A stretch of DNA of 64,000 nucleotides from an uncultured Lachnospiraceae bacterium (lineage in GTDB: Bacteria > Bacillota > Clostridia > Lachnospirales > Lachnospiraceae): NCBI GenBank assembly GCA_910586255.1, contig CAJUHR010000010.1, forward strand, positions 43,338 through 107,337, given 5' to 3'. Of the stretch, positions 49,825 through 58,870 are shown one piece after another (position 1 is the stretch's first letter; each line of letters starts with the position of its first letter). The translations under genes were made by a program, and so were the position numbers. The notes under the pieces were generated by a model. The model was not told the DNA's origin. It did not search any database and saw only the letters and a list, made by a program, of their open reading frames with translations.

Positions 49825-51315
49825 TCACAGCAACGGACTGCCTGCATGTGCAATATCGGTATGTTCTGAAATCTCTCCGTTGATGGTGCAGAGATCCGCA
49901 AGAGACAGATCATGAATGTCCTCATGGCCGGTGATTCTGGCAAAGGTCTTTAACTCCTCCGCGGAGCACCTAAGATAATTCTCCACCCGCTTTGCGGCCG
50001 CATCCACCTGCAGTCTCTGACGCAATTTCTCATCCTGGGTAGCCACTCCCACCGGGCACATTCCGGTGCCGCAGATACGGTACTGCTGGCAGGCAGCCGC
50101 CACCATAGCCGCCGAGGCAACCGCAACGGCGTCTGCACCCATGGCAATCGCTTTTGCAAAATCCGAGGATACCCGAAGCCCCCCTGTAATCACCAGAGCC
50201 ATATCGGAATGAACCGAATCAAGATACTTTCTTGCGCGGCAGAGGGCATAAATGGTGGGAACACTGGTGGAATCCCGCACAAGGGCAGGAGAGGCTCCCG
50301 TTGCGCCGCCCCGCCCATCGATGGTAATGAAATCCGGTTCGGCATAGACGCAAAATTCCAAATCCCGCTCAATACGTCCGGCGGCAATCTTAATGCCGAC
50401 AGGCCTGCCCTCGCTTCTCTCCCGCAGTTCCCTCACCAGCTTCTTCAAATCATCCCTGCTGTCGATTCCGGGAAATTTAGAGGGGCTGATCACATCCACT
50501 CCCAGAGGTTTATTGCGGATCCTGGCAATCTCAGGCGTCACCTTTTTGCCTGGCAAATGTCCTCCCATCCCCGGCTTTGTGCCCTGGCCGATCTTGATCT
50601 CTATGGCCTCCGAATTTTTCAGATTCTCGTCCGTAACGCTGTAACGGTTCGGCACATATTCAAAAATATATCGGTAGGCCGCCTCCTTCTCCTCTGAGAG
50701 GATGCCTCCCTCCCCGCTGCACATGGCCGTGCCCGCTGCCGCGCTTCCCCTTGCCATGGCAATCTTGGTCTCTTTGGAGAGGGCGCCGAAGGACATGTGA
50801 GAAATATAGACCGGCATGTCCAACACCATAGGCTTTTTGGCATGCTTTCCGATGACGGTTTTTAAGGACACCTCGGCATGCTCGTCCAGAGGCATGGGAT
50901 TCAGCTGGGCCCCCAGAATGAGCACATCGTCCCAGTCCGGCATCTTCATCCGGGTGCCCATGGCATCAATGGCCGACTTGCCGGTAACCGCCATCTGGTG
51001 AATCTCTTTCATGTACCGGTAATCACTGTCCCGCCTCCCGGTCTCCTCAGGATATCTTAAATCCAGGCCCCCGGCACCCACAAAAGCAGACTGCTTCCCG
51101 GATTCTGCCTGGCCGGAAACCATCTTTCCCGGCTCTGACATCCCGGGCTCTGACTCTTCTGACGCTGATTTTTCAGACGCCGATTTTTCAGGCGCTGACG
51201 CAGTGAATCTTTCCGGCGGCTGTTTGCAGACCGGACATCCCGTTAATGCAGAAAACGGCTTGCCTTCCTTTTCCTCATCGTACACATACCCACAGATACT
51301 GCATTGATAAATCAC
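49825..51315 (-). CDS. Rubredoxin-like domain fused to a glutamate-synthase-like FMN oxidoreductase
   Basis: The 496-residue protein starts with a rubredoxin-like domain (YQCSICGYVYDEEKEGKPF, GCPVCKQPPERF), then a low-complexity linker of Ser/Glu/Pro repeats (residues about 45-75). The rest is the FMN-binding barrel of glutamate synthase: MPVYISHMSFGALSKETKIA, GEGGILSEE, IKIGQGTKPGMGGHLPGKKV, DGRGGATGASPALV, and GGLRVSSDFAKAIAMGADAV, ending with CGTGMCPVGVATQ, whose cysteines fit an iron-sulfur centre. The glutaminase domain is absent. GTG 51315 overlaps the regulator's stop by four bases (GTGA). It probably feeds electrons to rubrerythrin rather than making glutamate. Confidence 0.85.
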   Translation of the reverse strand: MIYQCSICGYVYDEEKEGKPFSALTGCPVCKQPPERFTASAPEKSASEKSASEESEPGMSEPGKMVSGQAESGKQSAFVGAGGLDLRYPEETGRRDSDYRYMKEIHQMAVTGKSAIDAMGTRMKMPDWDDVLILGAQLNPMPLDEHAEVSLKTVIGKHAKKPMVLDMPVYISHMSFGALSKETKIAMARGSAAAGTAMCSGEGGILSEEKEAAYRYIFEYVPNRYSVTDENLKNSEAIEIKIGQGTKPGMGGHLPGKKVTPEIARIRNKPLGVDVISPSKFPGIDSRDDLKKLVRELRERSEGRPVGIKIAAGRIERDLEFCVYAEPDFITIDGRGGATGASPALVRDSTSVPTIYALCRARKYLDSVHSDMALVITGGLRVSSDFAKAIAMGADAVAVASAAMVAAACQQYRICGTGMCPVGVATQDEKLRQRLQVDAAAKRVENYLRCSAEELKTFARITGHEDIHDLSLADLCTINGEISEHTDIAHAGSPLL

Positions 51316-51692
51316 GGTAATACCCCCTTTTCCTTTTTTTCTCTGCATTTGGAGCAGAGATAGAATACCTTTAAATCATAAGACAGAATTCCTTCTCCCA
51401 GCTGTCTTTCCAAATCTCCGGTCATATCCTCAAAGGTTATGTCGGATAATGCCCCGCATCTCTTACATACCAGGTGATCATGCCTGCGGATTTTGTCATA
51501 GCGATCCGGTGAGCCTTCGATAGACAGCTTCCGTATCAGTCCCTTTTGGCACAGGGTATTCAGGTTATTGTATACAGTCGCCTGAACCACCTTCGGCTCT
51601 TCCTTTTTCAATTCTAAAAAGATCTGCTCTGCCGTCATATGTGCCCCGGAGTGATTGACCAATTCCCATATCCGTTTTGCGTACCTGGTCAC
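51312..51692 (-). CDS. Fur-family regulator, PerR-type
   Basis: The 126-residue protein has the Fur winged helix (HMTAEQIFLELKKEEPKVVQ, ATVYNNLNTLCQKGLIRKL) and a dimerisation/metal part with KIRRHDHLVCKRCG and FYLCSKCREK, giving the HxHDHLxCxxC site and the second CxxC zinc pair. Peroxide-sensing PerR proteins fit this layout and this gene neighbourhood. It starts at GTG 51692 with AAGGAGG in front, and its end overlaps the rubredoxin-GltS gene. A PerR-box-like palindrome overlaps its own -10 box, so it should repress itself and the two genes downstream until peroxide is present. Confidence 0.9.
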   Translation of the reverse strand: MTRYAKRIWELVNHSGAHMTAEQIFLELKKEEPKVVQATVYNNLNTLCQKGLIRKLSIEGSPDRYDKIRRHDHLVCKRCGALSDITFEDMTGDLERQLGEGILSYDLKVFYLCSKCREKKEKGVLP

Positions 51693-51718
51693 ATTTTAGC
51701 CTCCTTATTTTTAGAATT

Positions 51719-51753
51719 ATTATAATTATAATATTTTATCTTTCTTTTGTCCA
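51719..51753 (-). promoter_or_regulatory. Promoter with PerR-box-like operator
   Basis: TGGACA (51753-51748), 17 bases and TATAAT (51730-51725) form a near-consensus minus-strand promoter. The perfect 14-bp palindrome ATTATAATTATAAT (51719-51732) covers the -10 box and resembles the PerR box TTATAATNATTATAA. Confidence 0.7.
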
Positions 51754-51950
51754 GAGGATAACATATATTTTTGGCGATATTATCTTCTTTTGGAAAATTT
51801 TTCCTCCGAATATTCACAGGTATGCATCCCCCCGTTTCCGCACATGGCCAGGATTAATACTTTCTATAAACTAATATTTAAACTTTATAAACGAACTGCC
51901 GAATCATTTTTTTACTTTTAACATTTGCAGGCAGTAGCTATGTTCTTATC

Positions 51951-52043
51951 CATCATGGACAGGTAAATGCAGGATATGCTGTCATTCCGGCACTCTGGAC
52001 GGTGATCTGTTTTGGATATTATCGAAATGGAAAACAGGAATAA
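51951..52043 (+). pseudogene. C-terminal remnant of a small membrane protein
   Basis: A frame reads GQVNAGYAVIPALWTVICFG followed by YYRNGKQE and a stop. It looks like the last membrane helix and tail of a small membrane protein, with no start or ribosome site of its own. The family is unknown to me. Confidence 0.35.
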
Positions 52044-52140
52044 TCAAAATTCTTTAAATCCTGCGCCAAAATAGCATTTTTTATTAAGACACGTATATCC
52101 AAACCTGCTATAATGGATAAGAACGCAAGGAGGATATACC

Positions 52141-52557
52141 ATGAAAGACCAAAAAGAAGTGGTAAAAAAAGTCATCGATTATATTGAGAACCATTTAGAA
52201 AACCACATCAGCTTAGATCAGATATCAAAAAACATTGGTTATTCCAAATTCTATCTCAACCGCATTTTTACAGAATGTACAGGAATTACCCTATATAAAT
52301 ACATCCAACACCGCAGGCTTACGGTTGCTGCCGAAAAGCTGGTGAAAACCGATACGCCAATCCTGCAAATTGCATATGAAGCCGGATATGATACACAGCA
52401 GTCATTTTCATTTGCCTTTAAACAAATATATTTATATCCGCCTAAACTCTATAGGAATATGGGAATCTTTGCACCAAAGCAAAGCAGAATTTTCCTGTGC
52501 CGTCCTGCTCTCCCCAGTTACCGCTTTCTGATAAATATTAAGGAGTTTGCCGCATGA
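52141..52557 (+). CDS. Short AraC-type DNA-binding protein
   Basis: The 138-residue protein is mainly the AraC two-helix-turn-helix domain: VKKVIDYIENHLENHISLDQ, ISKNIGYSKFYLNRIFTECT, LTVAAEKLVKTDTPILQIAY and QQSFSFAFKQIYLYPPKLYR. It lacks an N-terminal sensing domain, as in SoxS/MarA-sized regulators, and has a short C-terminal tail. AAGGAGG precedes the ATG. Its end overlaps the start of a clpP gene by four bases (ATGA), an unusual pairing. Both genes are more A+T-rich than their surroundings. Confidence 0.9.
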   Translation: MKDQKEVVKKVIDYIENHLENHISLDQISKNIGYSKFYLNRIFTECTGITLYKYIQHRRLTVAAEKLVKTDTPILQIAYEAGYDTQQSFSFAFKQIYLYPPKLYRNMGIFAPKQSRIFLCRPALPSYRFLINIKEFAA

Positions 52558-53144
52558 GTACCATTCCTTATGTTATGGAACAGACAAGCCGGGGAGAAAG
52601 AAGCTATGATATTTTTTCGCGGTTATTATCTGACAGAATTGTTTTTTCAGGCGAAGAGGTCAGTGATGCGTCAGCCAGCCTGATTATTGCTCAAATGCTG
52701 TTTTTAGAAGCACAAGACCCCCAAAAGGATATCCAGCTGTATATAAACAGTCCCGGCGGTTCTGTGTCAGCCGGCTTTGCTGTTTATGATACGATGCAAT
52801 ATATCAAGTGTGACGTCTCGACTATTTGCATTGGTCTTGCTGCCAGCTTTGGCGCCTTTTTGCTGGCTGGCGGTACGAAAGGAAAACGTATGGCTTTGCC
52901 CAATGCCGAAATCATGATACACCAGCCGGCAATTCACGGAAATGGAATTGAGGGCCAGGCGACCGATATAAAAATCACATCCGACCACATACAAAAAAGC
53001 AAAGAACGCTTAAACTCGATTTTAGCAAAAAACACCGGAAAAACCATGGAAGAAATTGTCCTTGCGACAGAACGCGACAATTATATGTCGCCGGCAGAAG
53101 CCGTGGACTTTGGATTAATTGATAAAATCATTGACAGGCGTTGA
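52554..53144 (+). CDS. clpP: ATP-dependent Clp protease proteolytic subunit (accessory copy)
   Basis: The 196-residue protein has the ClpP pattern: YINSPGGSVSAGFAVYDTMQ, catalytic serine S98 in GLAASFGAFLLAGG, histidine H123 in MIHQPAIHGN, and the aspartate region ERDNYMSPAEAVDFGLID. The serine motif reads AASF rather than the usual AASM. The housekeeping clpP normally sits next to clpX, so this copy, coupled to an AraC-type gene, is likely an extra ClpP with special use. It may form mixed or separate rings. AAGGAG precedes the ATG. Confidence 0.9.
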   Translation: MSTIPYVMEQTSRGERSYDIFSRLLSDRIVFSGEEVSDASASLIIAQMLFLEAQDPQKDIQLYINSPGGSVSAGFAVYDTMQYIKCDVSTICIGLAASFGAFLLAGGTKGKRMALPNAEIMIHQPAIHGNGIEGQATDIKITSDHIQKSKERLNSILAKNTGKTMEEIVLATERDNYMSPAEAVDFGLIDKIIDRR

Positions 53145-53193
53145 GCCGTTAGAAGAAAGCGAACAAATCTGTGAAAATGCAGGTTTGTCCGCT

Positions 53194-53640
53194 TTACTGC
53201 TTTACTCCCGCCAGCTGACTCCCTCCATCACATCCGGAATCAGAATCCTCCGCCACAACGGCCTCTGGCCTTTCCTTTCCCGAAAATGCTTTTGGAGTGT
53301 AAATATGGTACAGTTCATTATAGGTTCGTTTCAGGTCATGATACCTGCCAGAAGTATGAATTCCATAAATCTCATCCACAGAATAAGGGAAGATTGGGCA
53401 GCACAAGGTTCCGGTCTCTTCCTCCAAGCGTCCTGCACGGACGCTCGCAGATCACCTCCACACCGGAACCTTCCCCAAAATATGCCGCCTGTTCCAGGAG
53501 ATTTATCAGCTTTGTTTTTCCTGTAGCACTGTCCCCACAGGAGGATGCATTGAAAATCCGGACGCTCTTATCAAATGCCATCAGAATCAAGGTTTTGACT
53601 CCTCCGGAAATCTCTTTGGTGGAAATGGGTCCCGGCACCG
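53194..53640 (-). pseudogene. P-loop ATPase remnant
   Basis: One frame reads GPISTKEISGGVKTLILMAF, NASSCGDSATGKTKLINLLE with a Walker A-like motif, and YFGEGSGVEVICERPCRTL. After a gap and frameshift near 53400 another gives FPYSVDEIYGIHTSGRYHDL, KRTYNELYHIYTPKAF and VVAEDSDSG. These match, from memory, the two ends of one ATPase family seen in Firmicutes next to unknown genes (ending ITEDSNSG). The Walker B middle is missing. It fills most of the 580-base gap after clpP. Confidence 0.55.
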
Positions 53641-53727
53641 GGCTTTAAATCAAATGGGTTCCCACAACATCCCCGCCTGATACTGCGTACTGGCGCGATT
53701 ACTGCCCGGACAGAGCACCGGATAATC

Positions 53728-54279
53728 TCACATCCCGCCCAGCCGTTCTATAATCGCCTCACGGTACTCTGCATGATGGGGCATGCCCCCTCCGATTCCG
53801 CCTCGCTTTGGGAACATAAGCTTAAAACTGCTTCCATTCTTCATGGTGAGATTGCATTTTACAGATCCCATCCACCCTTTTTTAAACTGACAGTCCTGAA
53901 TGTCCGCCAGGGGAAAACAAGTCCCGATATCCGCAAGGAATGTCTCCGAAAGGATCTCCTGCATAATCCCTTCGCTCCCCTCCGGCGCGTCATCAAACAT
54001 GTAAAAATAGCTGTTTTTCTCACATCCGGCGATCACCAGGAAATGCCGGGTAATCCCGATATAAACATCATAGTCGGAATGCTTTTCCTTCTGCAGGACG
54101 ATTACCCGTCCCTTTTCATCCGGAATCAGTTTATCCTCCATATAGATACATTTTCCAAAAATACCCTTTATACGGGTTTCCTGAGATATCCCATGGATAC
54201 CTGCCTCCAGAACCTCCCCCTCCGGAATATGCTCTCCCAATACCCGCCGCATATTCCCTTCATCAAAGATTTCAGACAT
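53728..54279 (-). CDS. Hypothetical protein, possibly PH-like fold
   Basis: The 183-residue protein has a beta-rich core (IKGIFGKCIYMEDKLIPDEK, DYDVYIGITRHFLVIAGCEK, FPLADIQDCQFKKGWMGSVK, CNLTMKNGSSFKLMFPKR), the pattern of bacterial PH-like domains: several strands and a C-terminal helix. No signal or catalytic motif. GAGGAGAG precedes the ATG. It lies about 130 bases downstream of the sulfatase gene on the same strand and may be unrelated to it. Confidence 0.55.
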   Translation of the reverse strand: MSEIFDEGNMRRVLGEHIPEGEVLEAGIHGISQETRIKGIFGKCIYMEDKLIPDEKGRVIVLQKEKHSDYDVYIGITRHFLVIAGCEKNSYFYMFDDAPEGSEGIMQEILSETFLADIGTCFPLADIQDCQFKKGWMGSVKCNLTMKNGSSFKLMFPKRGGIGGGMPHHAEYREAIIERLGGM

Positions 54280-54410
54280 ATCAATCTCTCCTCTGCTTCC
54301 TGCCTTTTCTACATCTTAACATATTTCCTTTTCGTAAGCCACTTCTTTTTTCCAGGCAGCCCGCAGAAAACGCAAACTTCCTCCACTCTGTTCTCCGCAA
54401 ATACGCAGAT

Positions 54411-56003
54411 CTATCTGCCCTGTTTTCTCAGTTCTTCCAAATAAAGATACAAAAGCCCCTGCTTGATGCCGCCCCGTATCTTCTCCCTCACCTCATCCTC
54501 ATACCCCGGCGGGCAGATATTCTTCACCTTCGCCCACAACATCTCATCTGTAAATCGCCGGTCATACTCATAAGGAACCACATCGCAGGTTCTCTGGTAC
54601 CACCGAAGCTGCTCCGTCCGAAGCCGTCCGATCTCCCCCTGGCAGGCCGGATCGTCAATCCGGTTATGCCGCTCCGCAGGGTCGGTGAGCAGATCATAGA
54701 ACTCATCCTCCCCCGTAATCCTGCTGACATATTTATACCGACCGTCCCGGATCATGGCGCCCTTGGCGTGAGCCTCATCCTCCGACTGGGCCTTCATCTT
54801 CGGCCAGTAGACAAACCGGGGAGACGGCCCATCCTGCCCCGCCGAATGATATTCGTCACAATGCTTCTCCTCCGGCAGACGCCCGCCCTCACAGGTCACA
54901 TAATCCCGCACCCTGCTTCCGCGGTTTTCCACTACCGGCCGCAGGCTTCTGCCAAAATGCGTCCGCCCAGGGGTCACACCGGCATAGTCCATGGCCGTCC
55001 CATAGAAATCCACCAGTTCCGCCAGAGCATCCGTCACTCCCGGATCCACCTGCTCCCCGGCCGGCGGCTTGATCAGAAAAGGCACCCGGGTGAGGCAATC
55101 CTCAAAGGAACTCTGAGCCTTCTCCGTCAGCCCGTAATCTCCGGCAAAATCCCCGTGATCGCTGAGAAAAAAGATCGCACAGTCGTCATAAACTCCTGCA
55201 TCCTTAAGCCCCTGACAGAGCCGCTCAAACAGCACATCCACCTTGCTGCACATTCCCAGATAGACTGCCCGCAGTTCATCCCAGGCCTCAGGCGTATATC
55301 CCTCCAGGTTCTGATATCCCCGAATGGCATCCAGCATCCGGGACTTGCCCGTACATTCCTCCGGCAGCACCCGGGGCGCCAGCCGTTTCCGGTCAATTCC
55401 GGAAAAATACGGCTCCTCCACCTGATAGGGCACGTGGGGCAGCATCAGTCCCAGAAACAGACACAGAGGCTGCTCGTTAGAATATTCCCTGACAAACCGT
55501 ACCGCCTCGTCCACCGCCTCATCGTCACTGCCGTAATTTCTGCCCTGTTCATCCAGGCAAAGCCTGCCGCCATAGTGAGAATACAACTCCCCGTCGCCTT
55601 TTACAGGCCCCGGAGCCGCCGGCACATCCCCGCCGTAGAAAATCGTATCCGCATTGCTCTCGGCCCACCCTGCCATCTGGCCGGCAAACAAATCATTTCT
55701 GGCATTCATCCACACATAATACCCATTCTGCCGCAGCTCCGAGAACAGATTCTCCTCCCCCGGATGCAGCAGATAGCTCATGGTCCGGTGCCCCTGCACA
55801 TGGGGATATAAGCCGGTAAAAAAGCTGCACCGGCTGGGCACACAGACCGGATTCTGACAAAATGCCTGGCGAAAGGATACCGCCTCCCTGGCCGCAAGCT
55901 GATCCAGAAACGGCGTTGCTGCCGCCGGATTCCCCATATGCCCCATGGTATCCCACCGCATCTCATCCGGATTAAAAATAATAATATGAGGTCTTTTTTT
56001 CAC
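54411..56003 (-). CDS. Sulfatase, cysteine type
   Basis: The 530-residue protein starts with KRPHIIIFNPDEMRWDTMG, giving the first metal aspartate, and has the activation motif C54-V-P-S-R58 in NPVCVPSRCSFFTGLYPH. The cysteine becomes formylglycine, in anaerobes by a radical-SAM maturase, which is not in this window. IFFLSDHGDFAGDYGLTEKA supplies further metal ligands. It should remove sulfate esters from glycans such as mucin or algal sugars, but lacks a signal peptide and so acts on imported material. Start chosen at GTG 56003 with AAAGGAG in front. It belongs to the symporter-GH3-ROK-isomerase operon. Confidence 0.85.
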   Translation of the reverse strand: MKKRPHIIIFNPDEMRWDTMGHMGNPAAATPFLDQLAAREAVSFRQAFCQNPVCVPSRCSFFTGLYPHVQGHRTMSYLLHPGEENLFSELRQNGYYVWMNARNDLFAGQMAGWAESNADTIFYGGDVPAAPGPVKGDGELYSHYGGRLCLDEQGRNYGSDDEAVDEAVRFVREYSNEQPLCLFLGLMLPHVPYQVEEPYFSGIDRKRLAPRVLPEECTGKSRMLDAIRGYQNLEGYTPEAWDELRAVYLGMCSKVDVLFERLCQGLKDAGVYDDCAIFFLSDHGDFAGDYGLTEKAQSSFEDCLTRVPFLIKPPAGEQVDPGVTDALAELVDFYGTAMDYAGVTPGRTHFGRSLRPVVENRGSRVRDYVTCEGGRLPEEKHCDEYHSAGQDGPSPRFVYWPKMKAQSEDEAHAKGAMIRDGRYKYVSRITGEDEFYDLLTDPAERHNRIDDPACQGEIGRLRTEQLRWYQRTCDVVPYEYDRRFTDEMLWAKVKNICPPGYEDEVREKIRGGIKQGLLYLYLEELRKQGR

Positions 56004-56107
56004 ACCCGCTCCTTTCCAGAGGCTCTCGCCAGCCTTCCATTTTCCATCGGTCCCGGCCTCCTTCCTGTTTGCAACAGTTGAAATCGCCTTTTTCTGTTGC
56101 TCCCCCT

Positions 56108-57364
56108 TCACTTCCCCAGAGCCGCAAACATGCTCCGCTTATACTCCTCCACGCCCTCCTGGTCAAAAGGATTGACGCCCATCAACTCTCCCGACACCGC
56201 GCAGGCCACCATAAAATAGTAATACAACTCCCCAAAGCTTCTCTCCGAGGCTCTGTCCACCTCAAAGCGGATGCAGGGCACCCCGCCCCTGGAATGAGCC
56301 TCCCAGGTAGCCTCCTCCGCCGCCCGGTTAATCTCCGCAAAATCCATGCCGTCCAGATAATCAAACCGATCCCCGTATTCCGGGCAGGACTCCACCACCA
56401 CCGAGGCCCCCGGATCCTTCACTGACACGAAGGTCTCGATCAGATTCCGCCTGCCGTCCTGCATATACTGTCCGATGGAATGAAGATCCTCCGAGTAAAT
56501 GGAGGCCGTGGGAAAAATCCCCTTCTTTTCCTTCCCCTCGCTCTCACCGAAAAGCTGCACCCACCACTTGGCAAAAAAGCCGTACCGGGGCTCAAAGGAC
56601 ACCAACATCTCGATATCATAGCCGCGCCTGTACAAAAGCTGCCGCACCGCTCCATACCGCACTGCCAAATTATCCTCTCCGTTCTCCCGGCAGTCCTGAC
56701 AGGCAGCGGCCATTCCCGCCAGATACTCATCCACATCCAGTCCCGCCGCCCCAATGGGCAGCAGCCCCACCGGGGTAAAGGCCGAATAGCGCCCGCCCAC
56801 AGGCACCGGAAACTGCAAAAACAGATATCCGTTCTCCGCCGCGATCTCCTCCAGCCGGGAACCCTTAGTGCCGGTGACGATAATCCGCTTTGCCATCTCC
56901 TCCCTGTCATAGCGGCTTCCCATCCACTGCCGCAGGATCCGGAAATGGCTCCCCGGCTCCAACGTCTCAAAATTCTTGGCAATCACATCAATATAGACGC
57001 TCTTTCCCTCCATCCCCTCTAAGGTTTTGCGGATGGTGTAAGGCGACAGCGTATTGCCCAGATACACAATCTCCGGCCCCTCCGGACGAGGCAGAGCCTC
57101 GATCACCCCTCTGGCCGCCTGATTGGAGCCGCCCACGCCCACGATCACAAATACATCCGCCTCCCGGCGGATCTCCTCCGCCTTCGCCTTGATCTCCGCT
57201 AATTGCAGCACGGAAGCCTCCTTTGTCCGCCAGCCCAGAACCTTATCCTTATCCTCTTTTTCATACAATGCCCGGCAAGCGGACGCTGCCTTTGCCCTGG
57301 CCTCCTTCAGTTCCTCCCCGTCCAGATAACTCTCCGCCCTGCTCAAATCAATGGTCGTCCCCAT
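56108..57364 (-). CDS. pgi: Glucose-6-phosphate isomerase family protein
   Basis: The 418-residue protein has VFVIVGVGGSNQAARGVIEA, IIVTGTKGSRLEEIA, FPVPVGGRYSAFTPVGLLPI and LMGVNPFDQEGVEEYKRS, the standard motifs of phosphoglucose isomerase, with the short layout typical of Firmicutes. It lies between ROK and sulfatase genes rather than in a glycolysis operon, so it may be an extra copy that handles the phosphorylated product of this pathway. AGGAAAATT precedes the ATG. Confidence 0.85.
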   Translation of the reverse strand: MGTTIDLSRAESYLDGEELKEARAKAASACRALYEKEDKDKVLGWRTKEASVLQLAEIKAKAEEIRREADVFVIVGVGGSNQAARGVIEALPRPEGPEIVYLGNTLSPYTIRKTLEGMEGKSVYIDVIAKNFETLEPGSHFRILRQWMGSRYDREEMAKRIIVTGTKGSRLEEIAAENGYLFLQFPVPVGGRYSAFTPVGLLPIGAAGLDVDEYLAGMAAACQDCRENGEDNLAVRYGAVRQLLYRRGYDIEMLVSFEPRYGFFAKWWVQLFGESEGKEKKGIFPTASIYSEDLHSIGQYMQDGRRNLIETFVSVKDPGASVVVESCPEYGDRFDYLDGMDFAEINRAAEEATWEAHSRGGVPCIRFEVDRASERSFGELYYYFMVACAVSGELMGVNPFDQEGVEEYKRSMFAALGK

Positions 57365-57489
57365 AATTTTCCTGCCTTTCCTTCTGTTCTCGCTCTTTTG
57401 CAGTTCCCCTCACAATTCTCACGGCTCCCGCCGTCTGCGTCCCCCACTTTGTGGGACAAATCTGACGACAAGCAATTTTCAAACACGCT

Positions 57490-58713
57490 CTACGGCCTCC
57501 GGATCACCAATTCCTTCACCGCTACCGCGCAGGCCCCCAGGGCGCCGGTATACCGGTTGGCCGCAACATAATCCGTCTCAAGTTCCAACTCCTCTTTAAA
57601 ATAATTATGCTCCCGAATCACCTGATCCAGATACTCCCGCATGGAGGGGACCGAAGTCACCGCACTGTCAATCACCACCAGGGGAGAATTTACCAGATTG
57701 ACAATATTGGCAATGGAAATGCCCATATACCTCACACCCGTTTGAAGCATCTCCTCCACATCCGGATCCCGGTCAGCGGCTGCCTGCAAAAGCAACTCCA
57801 TGGTCAGCGGCTCTCCCTTTGCCGTCAGGCCGGCCAGAACCGGGCATTTCCCCTCCTCTGCCAGGGCCTTTGCCCGCTTAAGCAGCATGGCCTCCCCGGA
57901 AAAGACCTGCAGGCAGCCTCTCTTTCCGCAATTGCAGACCGGCCCGTTCAGATCCATAATGGCATGGCCGATATCCCCGGTGCCCTGCTTCCCCTTTCCA
58001 AAGGGCTCGCCGCCTACCATGATGCAGCAGGAAATCCCCGCCTGCACAAAATAATACAGATACACATCCGGACGGGCAGCCCGGCAGAACAGATCCTGGC
58101 CGATAGCCCTGGCCTTCACGTGATTTTCAACAGCCACCGGCATCCCCAAAAGCTCCTCCAGATCTGCCCGCACCAGCTTCCGCTTCCAGTCCACGCCGCC
58201 TATGGAACTGCACACTAAAATCCCGTTTTCCGCATCCACCATGCCCGGAGCAGTCCAGCCGACCCCTGCCAGCCTTTCCCTTAAGATGCCGCTTTCCTTC
58301 AGCATCTCCTCCACATATACCCCTGTCAGATATATAAGCCTTTCGTAATTCCCGCAAAGTTCCGGCTCGTCATACCGTTTCCGGATCCTGATATTCCCCC
58401 GCAAATCACTGATACAGCAAATCAGTCCAAAGGGGCTCCACTCAACCCCCGCCACAAAGCGGCTGTCCGCCGCAATATCCACTGCCATGGCCTTTCTCCC
58501 CAGAGAAAAATCCTGCTCCTTCATCTCCGTCTCCCGGATCACGCCCTTTTCCAAAAGGCGCTTCACGGTGGTGGTCACCGTGGGAAGGGTGATTTCCAGC
58601 TGCCTGGCCACCTCCCCCCGGCTCACCGGCCCATTCTGGTAGATCATCCCCAGAATGGAAATATCGTTTGCCTGCTTTACCTTTGTCAGATTGGAACCTG
58701 CCTTGATTTTCAT
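57490..58713 (-). CDS. ROK-family transcriptional repressor
   Basis: The 407-residue protein has the N-terminal winged helix (QANDISILGMIYQNGPVSRG, EVARQLEITLPTVTTTVKRL) and ROK domain (GVGWTAPGMVDAENG, MPVAVENHVKARAIGQ, GDIGHAIMDLNGPVCNCGKR, GCLQVFSGEA) with the zinc motif CxCGxxGC. It is the second ROK regulator in the window. Placed inside the symporter-GH3-isomerase-sulfatase unit, it is the likely repressor of the promoter at 62983-63011. The ribosome site (AGGGACAGAG) is weak. Confidence 0.9.
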   Translation of the reverse strand: MKIKAGSNLTKVKQANDISILGMIYQNGPVSRGEVARQLEITLPTVTTTVKRLLEKGVIRETEMKEQDFSLGRKAMAVDIAADSRFVAGVEWSPFGLICCISDLRGNIRIRKRYDEPELCGNYERLIYLTGVYVEEMLKESGILRERLAGVGWTAPGMVDAENGILVCSSIGGVDWKRKLVRADLEELLGMPVAVENHVKARAIGQDLFCRAARPDVYLYYFVQAGISCCIMVGGEPFGKGKQGTGDIGHAIMDLNGPVCNCGKRGCLQVFSGEAMLLKRAKALAEEGKCPVLAGLTAKGEPLTMELLLQAAADRDPDVEEMLQTGVRYMGISIANIVNLVNSPLVVIDSAVTSVPSMREYLDQVIREHNYFKEELELETDYVAANRYTGALGACAVAVKELVIRRP

Positions 58714-58870
58714 GTCTCTGTCCCTGCCCTCATTTCCTGATTCAGGAATCTCCGGGAAACCGCTATCCGTCCCCGGAAATATCGTAACAGATCAGCTAAC
58801 AATTGAACCGTTACGACATATCCTCCTGTCTGATAAAGGGCAGATGAAAACTCTTGCAGCCCTTGTGTAC

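Noticed and set aside
54666..55811. Long plus-strand open frame opposite the sulfatase
   Set aside because: Antisense shadow with His/Pro/Arg-rich composition and no ribosome site.
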